DNA from: Cannabis sativa
Taxonomy: Eukaryota; Streptophyta; Magnoliopsida; Rosales; Cannabaceae
Assembly (NCBI RefSeq): GCF_029168945.1
Contig: NC_083604.1
Location: 39,427,686-39,491,685 of the forward strand
Length of the DNA stretch: 64,000 nucleotides
Direction: 5' to 3'
A program made the translations under genes and the position numbers. This document shows, in pieces, positions 48,672-59,500 of the stretch. The first letter of the stretch is position 1. Each line of letters starts with the position of its first letter. The notes beneath the pieces were generated by a model. That model was not told where the DNA came from. It ran no database searches and saw nothing but the letters and a program-made list of their open reading frames with translations.

Positions 48672-48848
48672 TTGAGCCTACACATTGTAGTAAGATTGTA
48701 ATGAGGGAAACATCTCGTGATCTTATAAAGGGACTTCACCGAAAGAGTCTCACGATGGGGGCACTGTGCCTGCACCCCCCTTTCAAGAGAAAAGCAAACG
48801 AAAGGTTTTATCCTTCAACCATGGTAGGAAGCCACACAACGATGGGAT
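48672..48848 (+). pseudogene. Continuation of the broken Gypsy gag beyond the Athila LTR
   Basis: After TTGAG the plus strand is open for about 60 codons (SKIVMRETSRDLIKGLHRKS and on), in keeping with the gag interrupted by the LTR. It ends where a new TGTTGGGG block begins at 48849. No zinc knuckle or pol of this host element is present. Confidence 0.45.
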
Positions 48849-50191
48849 TGTTGGGGTGTATGCCTTAAAAACAAGTATTTAATGGATAATATATTATAGA
48901 ATATATGAAATGCAATTATAAGATAAATGAATACATTAATTATATAAGTATAATTAACAAATATCTAAAAATTTCTTATTTATATGGAGATGTTATAATC
49001 TTGTAAGGTCATATAAGAGAATTAAGATTATACAATATGAATAAAACAAGTTGATAGTGTATTAAAGTAAGGGATCTTTAATATAGAATTACCAAGTGCG
49101 GTTTACTATACATTATACTCTAGTGTGTATATTTTGATCCAGGTCACATATGTGGATAGACATGTAGTAAAGGTGTTGTGTATAATTTGATTGTACATGA
49201 CTAGACCGATATGTTAATAACATCTTTTATTAACATGTCGTTTACCATGAAAGAGTTATTCATATCACAATGATAATCATTAGTAGATCAGTTTGAATTC
49301 TGAGTATACATGAACTCCCATTTGTGATCATTGAGTTCTTTGATTCACTCATTAAAGTTTCTCAAAGAAGATGATTCTTACAACTTCTATTTGGGAGCTT
49401 AATAACATGAGTGGTTGAGAACATGTTATACAATAATGGAATACAAGCTTTCCAAAATAATCGAATATTAGTTCCCTTATAGTGTTAATCCTGGTAGTGC
49501 TAATAGTTGGATACAAATCTATAATTATATTATAGATTAACTATTCACATTGAACTAATGGTACATAAGAAATTAAGAGATAATTAGAAGGGTAAAACGC
49601 TAATTTTGACCCAACTTTAATTATGAAAATAATTAGAGGGCGAGCTACTTATATTATTATAAATGGACTACAAGTAAGAATTCTATAAATATAATTCTAT
49701 ATTGTCAAAGAGTGCAATTCCATATTTATAGTTGAGTAATAATAGAATTAATAAACTAAATTATTCTATTGATGAGTTCAATAATAATCTCGTGTTTATT
49801 GGAGCTTCAAAATATAGGTCCATGATCCCCAAGTCACCTCCATACAACACTGTACAGGGGAAGGTTTAATTTGATGAAGAAATTTTGAGTGAGAATTAAT
49901 TTTTATGAGAAATAATTTGTTAAGGGCAACATAGTAATTTTGTGGAAATTATTATTTTGAATAATTACATCAATTATAAATTATGTAATTAGTATTTAAC
50001 TATTTTGTTTTATTTGATAAAACTATATTAATTAGTTAAATATAATATTATTCTTAAATAATATTAAAGAGAGAAAATATTATTTTCAAAAATCTCTCGA
50101 GTTTGCTTTGCTAGGGCTTGACTTTCAGCATCCTATTGTGGCTATGGCAAGCCGAGGTCGACCGCAGAAGAGTAACCTCTAAAGAATTAAC
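48849..50191. repeat. Probable Copia-like LTR or LTR fragment
   Basis: Starts TGTTGGGGTGTATGCC, a common plant Copia LTR opening. It continues as 1.3 kb of AT-rich non-coding sequence and changes character at AATTAACA (about 50191), where LINE-type coding begins. The flanks do not show a matching TSD (GGGAT on the left, TGAGC on the right), so one or both ends are truncated or misjudged. Confidence 0.4.
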
Positions 50192-51075
50192 ATGAGCGCA
50201 TGGAAGAAGAAGAAGAAGAAGAAGAAGAAACGGGGACCTACTTCCTCGGAACAACCTCTTAAGGTTAAATTGATGGACAAAATTTTAGGGGTGGAAGCTA
50301 TTGAGTTCTCAAAACTAGAATTGGAAACAAATATTGGGGGTATGGAGGATGTTGATGAGATTGTTCTCTCCCCTAAATCATCTTTGCAACAAATACAAAG
50401 GATGGATGATATTAATCAGGATTTCAATCGATGAAATGGATTAATAAATGGAAGTAGATATTTTATATGAATGGACTCTGATTCTTTGTACTCATTATCA
50501 AGGAATAGGTCATGTGGCATTAGAATGCAAGAAGAAGGCAATTCAAAAATAAAAATGGGTAGTCAAGAAGACCTTCTTGGAGAAAGAGAAGAACAAGATA
50601 AAGGAGGTGGATCAAGATGGCTTTCAGAAGGTGAAAAGTGGGAAAAAGATTATGGTACAACAAGACCCTCTAGGAATCACAGAGATTAACAATGCTTGTT
50701 AAGCTTTAGGGGAACATGAAGATAATTATGCAACTATGGAACACATGAAAGAGTTTGAAGATGAGGCAGTTGGACTAACAACTAATGGGGGGTGAACCTC
50801 CTCAAACTCATGGATAGAATTATGAGTTGTAATGTTAGGGGGATCAACAAGCAAAATAAGTAGGCGGAGGTCAAGAAATTGATTACTTCATTAAAAATTG
50901 GCTTGGTTGGTGTCCTTGAAACAAGAACAAAGGCTTTGAAACTAGGGGTTGCGTATATTACTATGTTCAATGGGTGGTGTTTCTCTACGAACTTGGCTTG
51001 GCACCCAGGGGGAGAATCATTATTAGTTGAATTCCTAGCATGTTTGATGTCAATATTCTTGGCATGTATGCTGGA
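50192..51075 (+). pseudogene. LINE fragment: ORF1 C-terminus and start of ORF2 endonuclease
   Basis: A Lys-rich start (50192-50434) is followed by a zinc-knuckle remnant (CTHYQGIGHVALECKKK, second Cys changed to Tyr) near 50490-50540. Near 50815 comes the ORF2 opening SCNVRGINKQNK, and then AEVKKLITSLKIGLVGVLET, the endonuclease N-terminus of plant L1 elements. Similarity stops near 51075 where the minus-strand Gypsy gag begins. Several stops are present. Confidence 0.68.
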
Positions 51076-51079
51076 TGGA

Positions 51080-51845
51080 ACTGAGGGCTGTCTTCCAGTC
51101 TGGGCCTATCCAGTACCTAACAGGCTTCCAGTTTGGGCTTGTCGAACATCTTCTTTAAGCTCAATAAAGCCTTATGCCCGATCAAGGAAGTCAGTCATGT
51201 TTTGAGTTGAGTGTCTGCGGATATCTCTCCATAGTTCACTCAAGGGTAGTATGCCACTCATGATGATCATGTACCTGCCTTCTTCTGTTAAATTCTTAAC
51301 TTTGGTAGCCTAAGTCATAAATCTTTAGAGGTCATCTTTTAGAGGTTCCTTGGGCCTCTGTTTTACTTCCACCAAGTCTTCTAGCATGTACGGTGTTTGC
51401 CTAGAAGATGAGAACTACGTGTAGAACTCTCTTATGAAAGAGTTCCACGAATTGAATCTCTTAGCAGCTAGTTTGAAAAACCACTATCGTACGGTTTTAG
51501 ACAAGGTTGCAGGAAAAATCCTGCAATGGGTATCAACCTCCACATTTTGTAAATCCATCTGGATTTCAAAATATTTGATGTGAGCCAAGGGATCTTTTTT
51601 CCCTATGTACATCTTCCAAGTAGGCATCTTGAGCTTGGTTGGCAAGGGCAGTGCATTGATGCGCACAGAGAAAGGTGACCTTCGGGTCCTGTCAAGTTCT
51701 AAGTCGGATAACTTTGGGTCGAACATGGCTTGTATCATGTTCTTGATTTGATCTAGTTGTGCTTGCACCACAGGATCAACTTCAGCTAGCCTTTGTTCTC
51801 TCAATAAAAGCACCAAAATATTGATTGTGAATTTAGCCAACTGAC
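51080..51845 (-). pseudogene. Gypsy gag fragment, minus strand
   Basis: Frame 51840-51484 reads LRVEQ-like charged sequence and then FDPKLSDLELDRTRRSPFSV and KKDPLAHIKYFEIQMDLQNV: a retrotransposon gag core in which the product resembles Tat/Ogre-type Gypsy gags. After a stop the gag continues leftwards (KQRPKEPLKDDL, then ATKVKNLTEEGRYMIIMSGI) to about 51230. It is cut off on the left by the LINE fragment. Confidence 0.7.
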
Positions 51846-52091
51846 GTCGAGTCTAACTATGATCAAATTTTGCTTATAACTGTCACGTGAGTAATGATAA
51901 ATAATGTAAAAGGACAAAAAGATTTATAGAGGTTCGACTCCTTTGATCAGGTAATGGCCTATTCTCATTTTAGTTGTATTCACTCTTGAGATAATATCAT
52001 GCAGATTACAGGCTAAGACCTTGTAATTTCTAACTATGGCTCTCTTTAGTATTACAATGATGACAATGTGTGTTGCATGTGAGAAGTATAT

Positions 52092-52170
<79 letters not shown>

Positions 52171-52700
52171 TATGCCTTAGTACTTCTAAGTTCTTAAGTG
52201 CATGAAGTGAATTCAGGTTCAAGTTAAGATTTTTTAGCGTGGTCACTTTCACGTAGGGTTTTGACCCTTTTATATAGTGTTAGGGTTTATAAATTTGTTG
52301 CATATAACAAGTAGAAATATCCCTAGAAAGTAGGAAAGTTACATTCTGGTGTTGAATCCCTAAAATTGTGAGCAGTTAGAACTATTCCGAAGTTGTAGGA
52401 CGCTTGGAGGTCTTCTAGAATGCCCATGGAAGAAAACACAACCCATTTAGGTTGTCCAAAGCTTGGTTCACTCTTTGGCTAGTCTGCCTTATTTGTAAGT
52501 TGTCTGGCACATGCTGCTATCATTGGTTGGCAAGCTAGGGTCCGACCAAGTCTTGAAGACCTGCCTGGTTCTTCTTATTTGATTCCTTCTTGTGATCTTG
52601 AGAGTTGAGGAATCGTACAACACTACCCTGTTCGGTTAGTGATGAGTTATTCTCCACATGTCTTCTGTTTTTGACCATGTAGACATGTCAAGTCAAGTAG
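51846..52700 (-). repeat. Leader and probable LTR of the minus-strand Gypsy gag
   Basis: Upstream of the gag on the minus strand. It includes a phrase TAGAGGTTCGACTCCTTTGA (51933-51952), common near the 3' end of plant Gypsy LTRs, and the GA microsatellite. LTR boundaries could not be fixed because the partner LTR is absent. Confidence 0.35.
52095..52166. repeat. GA microsatellite, 36 units
   Basis: Perfect dinucleotide run of 72 bp; likely highly variable in length between individuals. Confidence 0.97.
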
Positions 52701-53845
52701 ACAAAATTAGAATAACACGTATTTTATTATTTTTATTTTGCATAAAATACATATATTTTTAATTTATACTCATTTTTTCTTCCTTTTAAAATACACATAT
52801 AAAATAAAAAATATTTTCAATATTATTAAATAATATTAATTTATTATTAGAACATTAATTATTTGTTCATTCGATCAACACAGCCAAATATAAGTGTGAT
52901 TAAAAAATATATATATTTTTAAGTTATTGATATTTTATCATAAATATAACTTGAAGATGTCGCTTCGATGAAAGCTTTATGTATGTATTTTGCAACATAT
53001 AAAAGTATGAAAAATCTTACAAAGCTATATATATGATAATTTATTGAAAAGTATAAAGACTCACATATATATAAATATAGGGCAAGACTATGGTAGGACC
53101 TAGCAAAAGTTCCCTACCGGTAGGGTACTTTTTTTAACCATTGATTTTAGATCGTGTGGTTATTATGATATAAGGTGTATACTCTTACGATAAGACTGCT
53201 TGTATACAATTAAAACTTTATACATTATAATAATATTTAATAATATATTTATTTTAAAAATAAAATAATATTAATAATTTATAAAAAAAATATTAATTTT
53301 TAATTTAAATTATTATTATTTTTTAAAAAATTAGTTTAATTTTTTTTTATATAGATATTTATTTTCAAAAATAATTTTAGTTACCAACTTTGCTATTAAT
53401 ATAATATTAATCAATATAAAATATCAAATGTGAAAAAAAAAATACTTTTTATAAATATAAAATAATTTAATATTAAAAAGTAACCAATCTAAAATAACCG
53501 ATTCAATCTGTATTTTTACTGATTGAATTGGATTGAATTTGAGCTATTGTGCAAATTGAATTGGACCCAATAAATTCACACTTAGTACGAATCTATGAGC
53601 AAAATAGTGTGAATTGAATTAGATGAACACAACAACAATCCGTTATCATAGGAGACATTATTTAGTAGATGTCATAAATTTATAGGTAAAAATGTTATTA
53701 TTTTTTTTAAAAAAAATGTATTTCTAATTTAAAATATGTAATTTGACACTTAGTATATTGGTATATTTTTGTGTTTTTAGATCTTTAATAGTTATAATCT
53801 TAATTTTTCGTGATATATATTATTGTTATTGAAATATTATATATT
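52701..53845. other. AT-rich intergenic spacer
   Basis: No gene seen. The phrase CCCTACCGGTAGGG (53116-53129) is a perfect palindrome, possibly part of an unrecognised MITE. Confidence 0.5.
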
Positions 53846-53950
53846 TAAACCGCTTGGGGCCTGGTTATAGGAGAGTGTGTGCGTGTTGGAGGTTTTGGAT
53901 TCGAGTCCCAAATTATATATTGTAATATATAAACCCTTAATTCAAAAAAA
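53846..53950 (+). mobile_element. tRNA-derived SINE, copy 3 (diverged)
   Basis: Same layout as copies 1 and 2, with a decayed A-box region (GGCCTGGTTATAGG), B box GATTCGAGTCC and the ending ATATATAAACCCTTAATTC plus A-tail. A 9 bp direct repeat ATTATATAT flanks it (53836-53844 and from 53950), but low complexity weakens that evidence. Confidence 0.72.
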
Positions 53951-54211
53951 TTATATATATTATATATAATTTGTAGTCACTAATAACTTATAATTGAATT
54001 ATGAAATTTTTAAAATGCTCAAAGCCTCAAACCCAACATCATGCCGCCTGTATTTGATAAAGCAGGTTTTTTTTTTTTTTTTAAAGAAGAAAAAATCAGC
54101 TGTACAAGAGTGCATTAATATCAAATATACAATATTTTTTCTTTATGTTAATGGTTCATTTAACTTCCCTATGCTATGAGGTAAAGAGAAAGGAGAGTAC
54201 ATTAGATTTCT

Positions 54212-54256
<45 letters not shown>

Positions 54257-54429
54257 ACACATATTATTGATTTTTGTACAACTAGCTAAGTATAAAGGAC
54301 AAATCTTATTACCACGTTTTTTTTTTCAAGAAAAAAAGTTTGATATTGAGGTATAATTTCTCATTTAATAATGTAATTACAAAAGATTGACCATACATTA
54401 GAAAAGAAAATGTACTCTTAAGATAAATT
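53951..54429. other. AT-rich spacer with AT microsatellite
   Basis: Contains a perfect AT dinucleotide run (54219-54254, 18 units) and poly-T tracts. No gene supported. Confidence 0.6.
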
Positions 54430-55037
54430 TGGGGCTTTATTAATTTTTGTACCTAATATAGTTTATTTTTTTCTTTTAAGATGACAAAATTTTATTGAAG
54501 AATATCTAAATGATACAAGAATAAGAAAAATCCTTCAGTCCATAACAACTAATATGTAAAATAGTAAAATAAGTATAAATTAAAAATATATGTATTTTAT
54601 GCAAAATATAAATAATAAAATACGATATATTTATATATTTTTGAGGTAGGAATAAAATTTCACAAAATATATATATTTCATCTCCTAAAGATGTACAAAT
54701 TATTAATTAGTAAAATAAAATAATAGTTTAATTAGAATGGCAAACTTGTAATAAAATTATAAAATTATGGGTATTTATTAGTATAAATAAGCATGGATTC
54801 AAAATGACACTTGCAATAGAATAGAAAGAGTGCAAAAGAAAGTTTAAAATAGTTGAGTATTGTTATTAGGTACTAATAGTGCTTAATACTTTTTAGATAT
54901 GTTTTTTAAAAATTATTACATTGAGTTATATTACACTTGATACTTAATTAGATTAATAGCGATATTGACGCGTAAGAGAGTGCTAAATGCTACTAGTATC
55001 CTTTAGCATTTCTCAAAATAGAGTGTGCTTAGCACTC
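54430..55037. mobile_element. Right-hand fragment of the long-TIR family seen at 3815-8892, with a nested MITE
   Basis: From about 54560 it follows the order of 4880-5030 plus 8790-8892: TTTATGCAAAATAT, TTTCAC, then AAAATGACACTTG, AGAGTGCAAAAGA and the end GTGTGCTTAGCACTC. The tail is split by a 162 bp insertion. The left end could not be placed. Confidence 0.5.
54853..55014. mobile_element. Small MITE, 162 bp
   Basis: Ends TTGAGTATTGTTATTAGGTACTAATAG and, from the right, GAGAAATGCTAAAGGATACTAGTAG: inverted copies with several mismatches. A 7 bp direct repeat AAAATAG flanks it (54846-54852 and 55015-55021). Removing it rejoins the long-TIR family sequence. Confidence 0.55.
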
Positions 55038-56568
55038 CTTGCCCATTTAATCTAATGGAGAAATTAATTACGAAATTTCTTTTATTAAATGAGTGTATTC
55101 TTAATAGTTATTATCTATGAATGAGTAGTATTAGAAAAATTTGAGTTTTTTCTTTTTAATTAGAAAAATATCTCATTTTTATGTTATATGGTCTGAGTTT
55201 GTTTCATTAGCGAGAACAAAATAAGAAAAAAATATTTTTCAGCAAAAAAAATGTTAAAAAAAGTTAGTTTGACTTAAATATTTTGTATATAAATATATTT
55301 TTTATATTTAATTACGTAGTTGAACTAAGCATGAATTTTTTTTTATTATTATTTATTATTGGATCAAAATTGAATGGTTTAATATTTTTAAAATTAATAT
55401 TTATAGTTAAATTTATTTAGTAACCAAGTAATATCATTGAGAAGTCTTCAATATATATAAATCAATTATTTATTATAAATGATCTTATTTAAATGTTAAT
55501 TATTTATTATGAATTACGGTCGAACCATTAAGTAGTAAACGCTTTAGATTAACCGAAAACGGTCTCGGCAAATTATGGTCTACCACAAAAATAAAATTAT
55601 TACTCCTCTTGCAAGAATTGCATTCAAGCAGTATCGTGCTGTATCAGGTACTATTTAACAAAAATATTTTTTTTCTTCATAAAAGTCAATGATTTTTGAA
55701 GTCTATCAAATAGGCATTGGGTTCTATCAAGTTTTATCGACCAAAAAGAAAAAAAAATAATAAAAATCTACAACTTTTATTTTTATTAGATTATCCAGAA
55801 CCAGTCACTACCACCCTATTATAAATTATAATCATCAGATTTACCAGTAACTAAGAATAAGTGAAATTTGTTTAATGGCTTATTGCCACCTACAAATAGT
55901 ATTGTGGGAGTCATCTGTAAACACAAATAATTAAAAATATAAATTTTTGAGATTAATAAGATGAATAAATTACATTTTAATTTTCAACGGAACTTTCTTT
56001 TTCATAGTAGATCTTTTCTCTCTTAATTATTTCGTCCATCCTAATTTGCTTCTCAACCATACATTAAAATTATCTTAAAAATCCAACGTCAAATATAATA
56101 CAATGTTACTTACATTCTTACAGAACAGTTACATTCAGTCATCAAATCAAAGAGTTAGTACAATTTGGTCATTACAAAGTTATTTTGGTCATCTGGGTTT
56201 CTTCAATTCACCCTAAAAAATGCAACAGAAAGAAGATAAGAGTAAAAGCAGAATGCATCTTATTCGTAGTTTCTCTAAAATTGGCTAATCACACAACATC
56301 AAAAGCTTACATTTTCTCAGGCAAATCAAGTTACAAAATATTACATTGACAAATGACTACACTTAAGACTGTGAACAAGAAAGAGAATAATAACAAAAAG
56401 GCATATATCAAAATCTTTGGTACATTATGTACAAGAATGTGATAAATAACCCAATTTGGGAAAATAAAGAATAAGAAAGAAATAATTCCCCTCAGAAAAT
56501 GAATTCTATCAATAACTCAATGTGCAGTAGAACTGTAGAACAACAAATTTTCAGTATTTTTATGTTCA
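55038..56568. other. AT-rich spacer and CSI1 3' flank
   Basis: No coding similarity to about 56150. From there to 56568 the sequence is probably the 3'UTR of CSI1 on the minus strand, judged only by position and milder AT bias. No polyadenylation signal was identified with confidence. Confidence 0.45.
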
Positions 56569-59500
56569 TTACTTGTTAGACCACTGGAACTCAATTTCCA
56601 AATTCCGGGATGGCCCACTTTTGCTTTCTGGCAACAAGGTGTACTCTCCAGCAACTGCTCCCAGCATCACCACCCGATCGATCTGGATAGTTACTTTCCC
56701 GAAAGAACTCTTTAAAATGATCAAAAGCAATTTAGTTAGCATTTAGAAATTCCAAGGAGAATAGAGGAAAAGGGATTTAAAAAATAAAATTTGATATGAG
56801 AAAATTGTGCACTGTATGCTGTACAAATTACTAAAAACTAGAGTTTCTACACTCTATATTCCTTCTAACATTGGTTTCGTGGTATGCGTACCTTTCCCAT
56901 TTTGCTCTTGTTCTTGCATGATATATGAAGTTTCTGGCCTTTGGGAGGGCTCTCAAAAGACCAGGTAAAGCTCTCATCCCACTCTGGGTTGGGGCCAGTT
57001 GAAACAATCTGACAAATAAACGAGATCCATCACAGTTAGAAACTAACACATAATACATACAGAGCAGTGCATTGAGAGAATGTGGAATAAGGTCAAGAAC
57101 TCGAAGATTGGACAGGCACATACAGAAAGTTAATTAAGACTACAAAGGAACAACAGTAAACTGAAGGATAACCCTCTTTTACCTTGGTTTGCTTGGGTGT
57201 AGTGTTGCCAAGTGTAAGCTTGCAGAAGACACTTGGGTTTCCAACTGACTGCTTCATATTGCTTCCGCGCTTGATTATGACCACCAATGTTCCTGGTAAA
57301 CATTGCAACAAAAACTCAGCCTTCTCCTGAAATCTTGGTGGACCAGATTGGATCAAGTATTGGAGCAAGGGAATGGCATCTGCAGCTGCGATTGATTGCG
57401 CCCTAGATACTTCAGCTGGGCAAGCTGACCAAGCTTGCCTCAGAAGAAAAAGTGCATCCAAGGCAGCCTCTTGAGTCGCCTCCGACCCTGTCTTAAGGGA
57501 AGTAACAAGATGAGGAATACTTAGTGTTGCAGGTTCGGTGGCTCTCAAACGTGGGAAATTACCAAAAAGAGAATTTAGAGCCTTCAGGTACTCCTCATTT
57601 ACAGTTCCGGTGGCCCACAAATCTTTCTCAATAGCAGCTGTCATGTCAGAAAGGTGAATTAGACTTGACTTTAAAGTTAACTTTATTTGCTGGGCAAAGC
57701 AACCCAAGAAACCCACTGGTTAGTGGTTACCGGCTACAGTAATATACAAAACATTTTACAGAAACACAGAAACTGTCTTTGGCTATATCTATGCACAATT
57801 GAGGACACCTTTTTGGATTATAATATATATATAAAAAAAACATTACTGTAAACATATATAGGAGAGAACAAAACAACAAAATTAAGTGAAGTCATAAGGT
57901 TAAGGTTTCTTCACATGTTATGTTTGGTTTGAAGGAATAAAAGAAATAGAAATGAGAATGGGAATAGGAATAAAATGGAATTAAATTTAATAAGCATATA
58001 AAAAATACATGAAAACATTATTAAATTTTTTTTCATCTAGCATTGAAATGGCATTTCCACTCATTTTGAAATGGAATAGTCATTCCACCAAAATGGTGGA
58101 AAAATCATTCTGTTGGAATGGCATTCAAATATTTTAAAATGCAATCAACAAAGGAATGGAATGAAATTTGATTCTTTTCCATCCCATTACCCCCAACAGA
58201 ACACACCCTATGTTGTACACCTGGACACAGATATAGTAAACACCTTTTCACCATAGTGAAAATGCAAAAAGTTTCATCAGCAAACTATAGAAAGCCACAA
58301 CAAATAAAGTTCATATACTCTTCGTTGTAAAAACAGATAAGTCACAGGAAAAGAGAGCAATGACTTACCAGTGATGGATCTGACAGTTTCACTAGAAGCA
58401 TATTCTTGAATCGTATGATTTGAAAATAGAAGTTTAACAAACATTGCAGCCTGAACAGCTGTTTCTGGCTCACTTGTACCAATCAAATCCAGCACAACCT
58501 GAACTCCACCAGCCTCGGCAACCGCTCTTTTATTGGATCGACTATACATGACAAGATTTTGTAAGGCGCATATGGCTACAACTTTCATTTCATCAGTTGG
58601 CTGTTCTTCAAGCACATTAACCAAAGCACGGCAAGCTGAAACAGCATCAGCACTTCGAGCAAGACCCTCATTCTGGAAAAGATCACCTAGAGCCAAAGTA
58701 GCCAGTAATCTTGCTTGCTGAGCTTGGGTTTGGGGATCCAAGAGGTACTGAGACAATGGCAAGATGGCAGTCTTTGTAGCTTTAGTTTCTCTAATCTTAA
58801 CATTGTTCAGCAATACCTCCAATAATCTTGCAGCAGTCTCCTCACACTGGTGGCATCTGAGAAGCTCCAACAGAGCCTCTATGGCACCACTTTCAGCCAT
58901 TGCCTCAGCAGTGGTTGCATCATCACTCTCCAAAACTAGCAGAGCATTCAAAGCCCCAGTTACCGTACCTTCTGATCCAGAACGAAGCAACCTCACCAAC
59001 ACAGCAACAGGCACTTCCAAATAAAATTCAGAACTAAATTGAAGAATACTGGACAAAACAGAAGCACCAGACTCCCACAAAGCATGGGGAAGTGAAGGAT
59101 CACTTTGTAGTATCACTTTGGACAGTTCTATAACACCACCTTCTTTTGCAATTTCATTGGGCCATGTTAGTGCAATACTAACAAGAGCCTTTACAGCTCT
59201 TTGCTGCAATATGTGAATACCAGAGCCAAGAACGCGTATTAGAGGAGCAATCACTTGGTGTGTCACAGGATCCTTTTGAAGATGTTCCTCTGAAAGCAAA
59301 TGTGATAAAAGCTCTGCTGCCAATTGTTGTACTGCAGGAGAAGGAGAATCAAGTAGCGGGATAAGTGGTTCAATAGCTTGGTGAGATGTTAAAGTATAAT
59401 CAGCACGACATTGTGGATGCTCCAAAATGTTAACAAGAACTTGTAATGCACTATGCTGTCCATCAGGACCGAATTCTGATCTTGTTAACAATACGAATAG

